7,397 nucleotides of DNA, taken from assembly GCA_002451235.1 (NCBI GenBank), contig DKBN01000044.1, positions 1,436 to 8,832 on the forward strand, written 5' to 3'. Positions 6,501 through 7,397 of the stretch are shown here, in pieces. The stretch comes from Patescibacteria group bacterium UBA6899. GTDB lineage: Bacteria; Patescibacteriota; Minisyncoccia; Phycocordibacterales; UBA6899. Under the pieces are notes generated by a model. The model had not been told where the DNA came from and did not search any database. It was given only the letters and a program-made list of their open reading frames with translations. Positions within the stretch are counted from its first letter, which is position 1. Every line of letters begins with the position of its first letter. Position numbers and translations under genes: made by a program.

Positions 6501-6881
6501 ACCTCATCGGCAACAGTGTCGGGAACCCCGATGCTCTACGACGATGCGGATCAGTCGACGGCGCTCGGATCCTGTTCACTCAATGGCGCAGGGACTTTGA
6601 TCACCTGCACCGGCGTGAACAAGTCCGTCTCCGGCACCAAGACCTACGTCTTGAAGGCGACGGTCGGCGGGACGATCACCACGGGCTCGAGCGTTGGCAC
6701 CAGCATTCAGCCGAGCGGTCTTGGCTATGTTGCTCCGACGGTCGCGGCTTCTGTAGGTGCGACTGCCAGCTTCATCTGGTCTGACGAATCCGTCATTGGT
6801 CACAGCCTTCTCACGAATGACTGGAACAATGACACTCTCGTCAAGAACATTCCGACGGACAGCCAGACGATGACCAAGTAA
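3594..6881 (+). CDS. Secreted S-layer-like surface protein with peptidoglycan-binding domain and six beta-rich modules
   Basis: A 1095-residue exported cell-surface protein. A signal peptide spans residues 1-30 (hydrophobic core LAGLAMVLGPGIA, cleavage ASA|Q). Residues 31-50 are a short amphipathic helix (TVAELQAQINALMAQLAAL). A peptidoglycan-binding-type domain spans about 63-154 (LKQGSTGTEVMNLQKVL, YFGSLTKAAVVKFQEKY, VGVSTRAKLNAMC), bracketed by Cys63 and Cys154, a possible disulfide. A (Gly-Thr)9 linker covers 156-173. Six divergent beta-rich modules follow, each ending in a similar strand: VVVLVRGD (274), VVKVLAD (419), ILEIRAD (580), PVQVYAT (731), IIDVYAN (869), TYVLKAT (1017). The sixth holds Cys994 and Cys1005, the only other cysteines. 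Residues 1059-1095 form a Trp-rich tail. It most likely coats the cell, anchored via the peptidoglycan domain or the tail. Met9 (base 3618) is an alternative start with AGG seven bases upstream. Export and surface location are well supported; true S-layer formation is inference. Confidence 0.92.
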   Translation: MYKFTGSKMTKVVSGLAGLAMVLGPGIASAQTVAELQAQINALMAQLAALTGSSSSVASATGCSYVFTQTLKQGSTGTEVMNLQKVLNMDASTQVAASGVGSKGNETSYFGSLTKAAVVKFQEKYASDILMPNGLTKGTGLVGVSTRAKLNAMCSGTGTGTGTGTGTGTGTGTVTGQGVQASLDTSSPAQGTLISPQGVATMAAFKISNATANAVKVTTLKLKRTGVSSDSTLNNVYLYDGAGNRLTDAASISTGVISFSDTAGLVTVPAMGSVVVLVRGDIASLMVGQTIGMMLTDVVTDAGAATGLPVSGAQFLLSSQPSGMTSVDFTGVTTPPNGTIDPQNDYAVWQRTISIGSRDALMTAIRFQQIGSAYGDDVQNFRLMIDGTQVGTAVTKVDANRFVSFVFPTPVTVKAGSHVVKVLADVVGGSNRNFQFSLRRSVDIELWDSQLNVVVTPTALATTFAAVDAGIVAVNPGTLTITKTTDSPSGNVVKSGSGITLAKFNFRAQGEKLKVENLTVSVTHSNGGVTTATQVGNLRNGAIFLNGVQIGSTQSITTAAAGTQFNLGSSMVLDPGTDNILEIRADVFDNDGTDNMTAGDTMVAKVVAAVSGNVYRMSSLGYIANNGASGNQITVASGQLTLSKATAYNDQTVVVPQTAAKIGDFNVTTGSTEGVNLDTLTLAIGGTGDVTKLQDVYIKYGTQTTVTKASVASSSNTYSINAPIAANMTLPVQVYATMNTGLNLTKNIQTTLTVSGTSQNSGQAVTSLATAGQTISADTGTLSPSVDSSTPVSSLVVGNSMPKVASFKFSALNDSFTIVDLTATTTDASSIIELVYKDGNTELGRQPFNGTTSIKTGLNVPVAANSNKIIDVYANLGNVGTNAGTSGGKITLTLSAIKYRNSNGVEQLDTFAAGITGNGMYVYKSKPTISLVALPTSVLSAGTQTIAKFSITSDAGGPVSWNQIIFNVATSSATVSGTPMLYDDADQSTALGSCSLNGAGTLITCTGVNKSVSGTKTYVLKATVGGTITTGSSVGTSIQPSGLGYVAPTVAASVGATASFIWSDESVIGHSLLTNDWNNDTLVKNIPTDSQTMTK
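4059..4112 (+). repeat. In-frame hexanucleotide repeat encoding (Gly-Thr)9
   Basis: Nine degenerate GGN-ACN units encode an alternating Gly-Thr linker between the peptidoglycan-binding domain and the first module. Codon third positions vary, so units are not identical in DNA, yet runs such as GGTACCGGAACGGGTACCGG are similar enough for slippage or recombination. Any 6-base change keeps the frame and only alters linker length. Confidence 0.85.
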
Positions 6882-6894
6882 TTCCTTCGGGAAT
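6881..6894 (+). repeat. UUCG hairpin overlapping the surface-protein stop codon
   Basis: ATTCC-TTCG-GGAAT forms a 5-bp stem with the very stable C(UUCG)G tetraloop. The first A is the last base of the TAA stop codon. It is the first of three UUCG hairpins in this 3' region. Confidence 0.55.
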
Positions 6895-6930
6895 GACTTG
6901 ATCGGACTCCAAGGTCCATCGGAAAGCCGA

Positions 6931-6942
6931 GAGCTTCGGCTC
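6931..6942 (+). repeat. Second UUCG hairpin in the 3' region
   Basis: GAGC-TTCG-GCTC is a perfect 4-bp stem with a UUCG loop. An alternative pairing is AGCCGA (6925-6930) with TCGGCT (6936-6941). Confidence 0.5.
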
Positions 6943-6951
6943 AAAGCGCAG

Positions 6952-6985
6952 AACCCCCTCTCTTCGGAGAAGGGGGTTTCTGTTA
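6952..6985 (+). terminator. Intrinsic terminator of the surface-protein gene
   Basis: AACCCCCT (6952-6959) pairs with AGGGGGTT (6971-6978), and CTC-TTCG-GAG (6960-6969) caps the stem with one bulged A. It is followed by TCTGTTATC, giving a short T-rich tail including the final stem bases. It is strong, GC-rich and placed about 70 bases after the stop. Confidence 0.9.
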
Positions 6986-6992
6986 TCTTCCA

Positions 6993-7026
6993 GTACAAGG
7001 GCAGCCCTATGTATCTTAGGCTGCCC
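6993..7026 (+). repeat. REP-like hairpin upstream of the transposase
   Basis: GGGCAGCC (6999-7006) and GGCTGCCC (7019-7026) are perfect complements around a 12-base loop. The left part, GTACAAGGGCAGCCCT (6993-7008), matches 15 of 16 bases of the palindrome at 7199-7219 inside the transposase gene. Hairpins of this kind next to REP-associated transposases are typically their recognition sites. Confidence 0.65.
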
Positions 7027-7030
7027 ACGG

Positions 7031-7036
7031 TATGAT
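7031..7036 (+). promoter_or_regulatory. Candidate -10 element of the transposase gene (leaderless geometry)
   Basis: TATGAT (5 of 6 to TATAAT) is followed by AAGGGG and then the ATG at 7043. The purine run AAGGGG directly abuts the ATG, too close to act as a normal ribosome site. No clear -35 at 16-18 bases. Confidence 0.4.
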
Positions 7037-7042
7037 AAGGGG

Positions 7043-7397
7043 ATGGAGCGCAAAATCGTTTTTTCAGAAGGGGAGTATTACCACATTTATAATCGCGGGG
7101 TAGAGAAGAGAAACGTTTTCCTCACACAAGAAGATCATGAGAGATTCATTAAACTCCTCTATCTAGCAAACTCAGAAAAAGCTTTTATATTTCGGCTCGT
7201 ACAAGGGCTGCCCTTGTACAAAATAGATAGAGGCGAGGTGCTGTGTTCCATTGGGGCATATGTATTGATGCCCAACCATTTTCATATACTGCTCAGGGAA
7301 ACGAAAGAGGGAGGGATCAGCAGATTCATGGAGAAGCTTATGACCGGATATTCCATGTATTTCAATAAGCGGCACGAGCGAGTCGGGCCATTATTTC
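7043..7397 (+). CDS. REP-associated tyrosine transposase (Y1/HUH family), N-terminal 118 residues (cut by right edge)
   Basis: Single-strand DNA transposase related to IS200/IS605 TnpA; REP-associated members act on short palindromic repeats scattered in the genome. Visible marks: the N-terminal strand YYHIYNRGVEKRNVF (12-26), the metal-binding HUH motif in MPNHFHILL (His79 and His81), and the likely catalytic Tyr103 in GYSMYFNKRHERVGPLF (102-118). Family members usually run to roughly 200 or more residues, so about the last half lies beyond the window and intactness cannot be judged. Residues 53-59 (VQGLPLY) are encoded by a perfect DNA palindrome. The gene follows the surface-protein terminator and a REP-like hairpin, and is not linked functionally to its neighbours. 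Confidence 0.93.
   Translation, partial: MERKIVFSEGEYYHIYNRGVEKRNVFLTQEDHERFIKLLYLANSEKAFIFRLVQGLPLYKIDRGEVLCSIGAYVLMPNHFHILLRETKEGGISRFMEKLMTGYSMYFNKRHERVGPLF
7199..7219. repeat. Perfect palindrome inside the transposase gene
   Basis: Two 10-base arms, GTACAAGGGC and GCCCTTGTAC, flank a single T at 7209. The sequence is in frame and encodes Val-Gln-Gly-Leu-Pro-Leu-Tyr. A near copy lies 206 bases upstream at the transposase 5' flank. A perfect 10-base-arm palindrome with a 1-base centre is very unlikely by chance. Confidence 0.85.

Noticed and set aside
7172..7375. Minus-strand 67-codon frame in the transposase region
   Set aside because: Shadow of the transposase gene; it reads a similar VQGQPLY only because the palindrome is symmetric.

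Overview
The window looks like a piece of a Candidate Phyla Radiation (Patescibacteria) genome, probably of the Parcubacteria/Paceibacteria branch. This rests on recalled family resemblance, not on a search. The main marker is a secreted protein with a signal peptide, a short coiled coil (TVAELQAQINALMAQLAAL), a peptidoglycan-binding domain, a Gly-Thr linker, repeated beta-rich modules and a C-terminal ...DWNNDTLVKNIPTDSQT tail. The second is a DNA-binding protein whose C-terminal winged helix (SEKTIQREL...GEKRW) is typical of that group. The third is a small REP-type transposase. Genes are GC-rich with standard stops; the gaps between them are visibly AT-richer.

Layout. Bases 1-1625 (minus strand) hold the first 541 codons of an FtsK/SpoIIIE DNA translocase, cut by the left edge inside Walker B. 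A 276-base divergent gap follows, carrying clustered GGACA/TGTCC motifs. Bases 1902-2834 (plus) encode a 310-residue putative DNA-binding protein, followed by a hairpin terminator and a further TGTCCG/CGGACA inverted repeat. Bases 2835-3593 contain no convincing gene; they hold two good promoter-like sequences and several hairpins, and may be a long structured leader or one or more small RNAs. Bases 3594-6881 encode a 1095-residue surface (S-layer-like) protein, followed by three UUCG-loop hairpins, the last a strong terminator. From 7043 a REP-associated tyrosine transposase starts and runs off the right edge. It is preceded by a hairpin whose sequence recurs as a perfect palindrome inside its own coding region.

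The genes do not form one operon. FtsK and the DNA-binding protein are divergent neighbours and may share regulation. The surface protein appears to be an independent, heavily expressed unit with its own promoters and terminator. The transposase is a separate mobile unit. A shared trait is that three starts (ftsK, the DNA-binding gene, the transposase) each have a -10-like hexamer ending exactly 6 bases before the ATG, the geometry expected for leaderless mRNAs. The surface-protein gene lacks this and seems to have a long leader instead.

The observations most worth checking are the transposase palindrome, the leaderless-promoter geometry, the GGACA/TGTCC sites around the DNA-binding gene, the structured region before the surface-protein gene, and the conserved-looking C-terminal tail of the surface protein.
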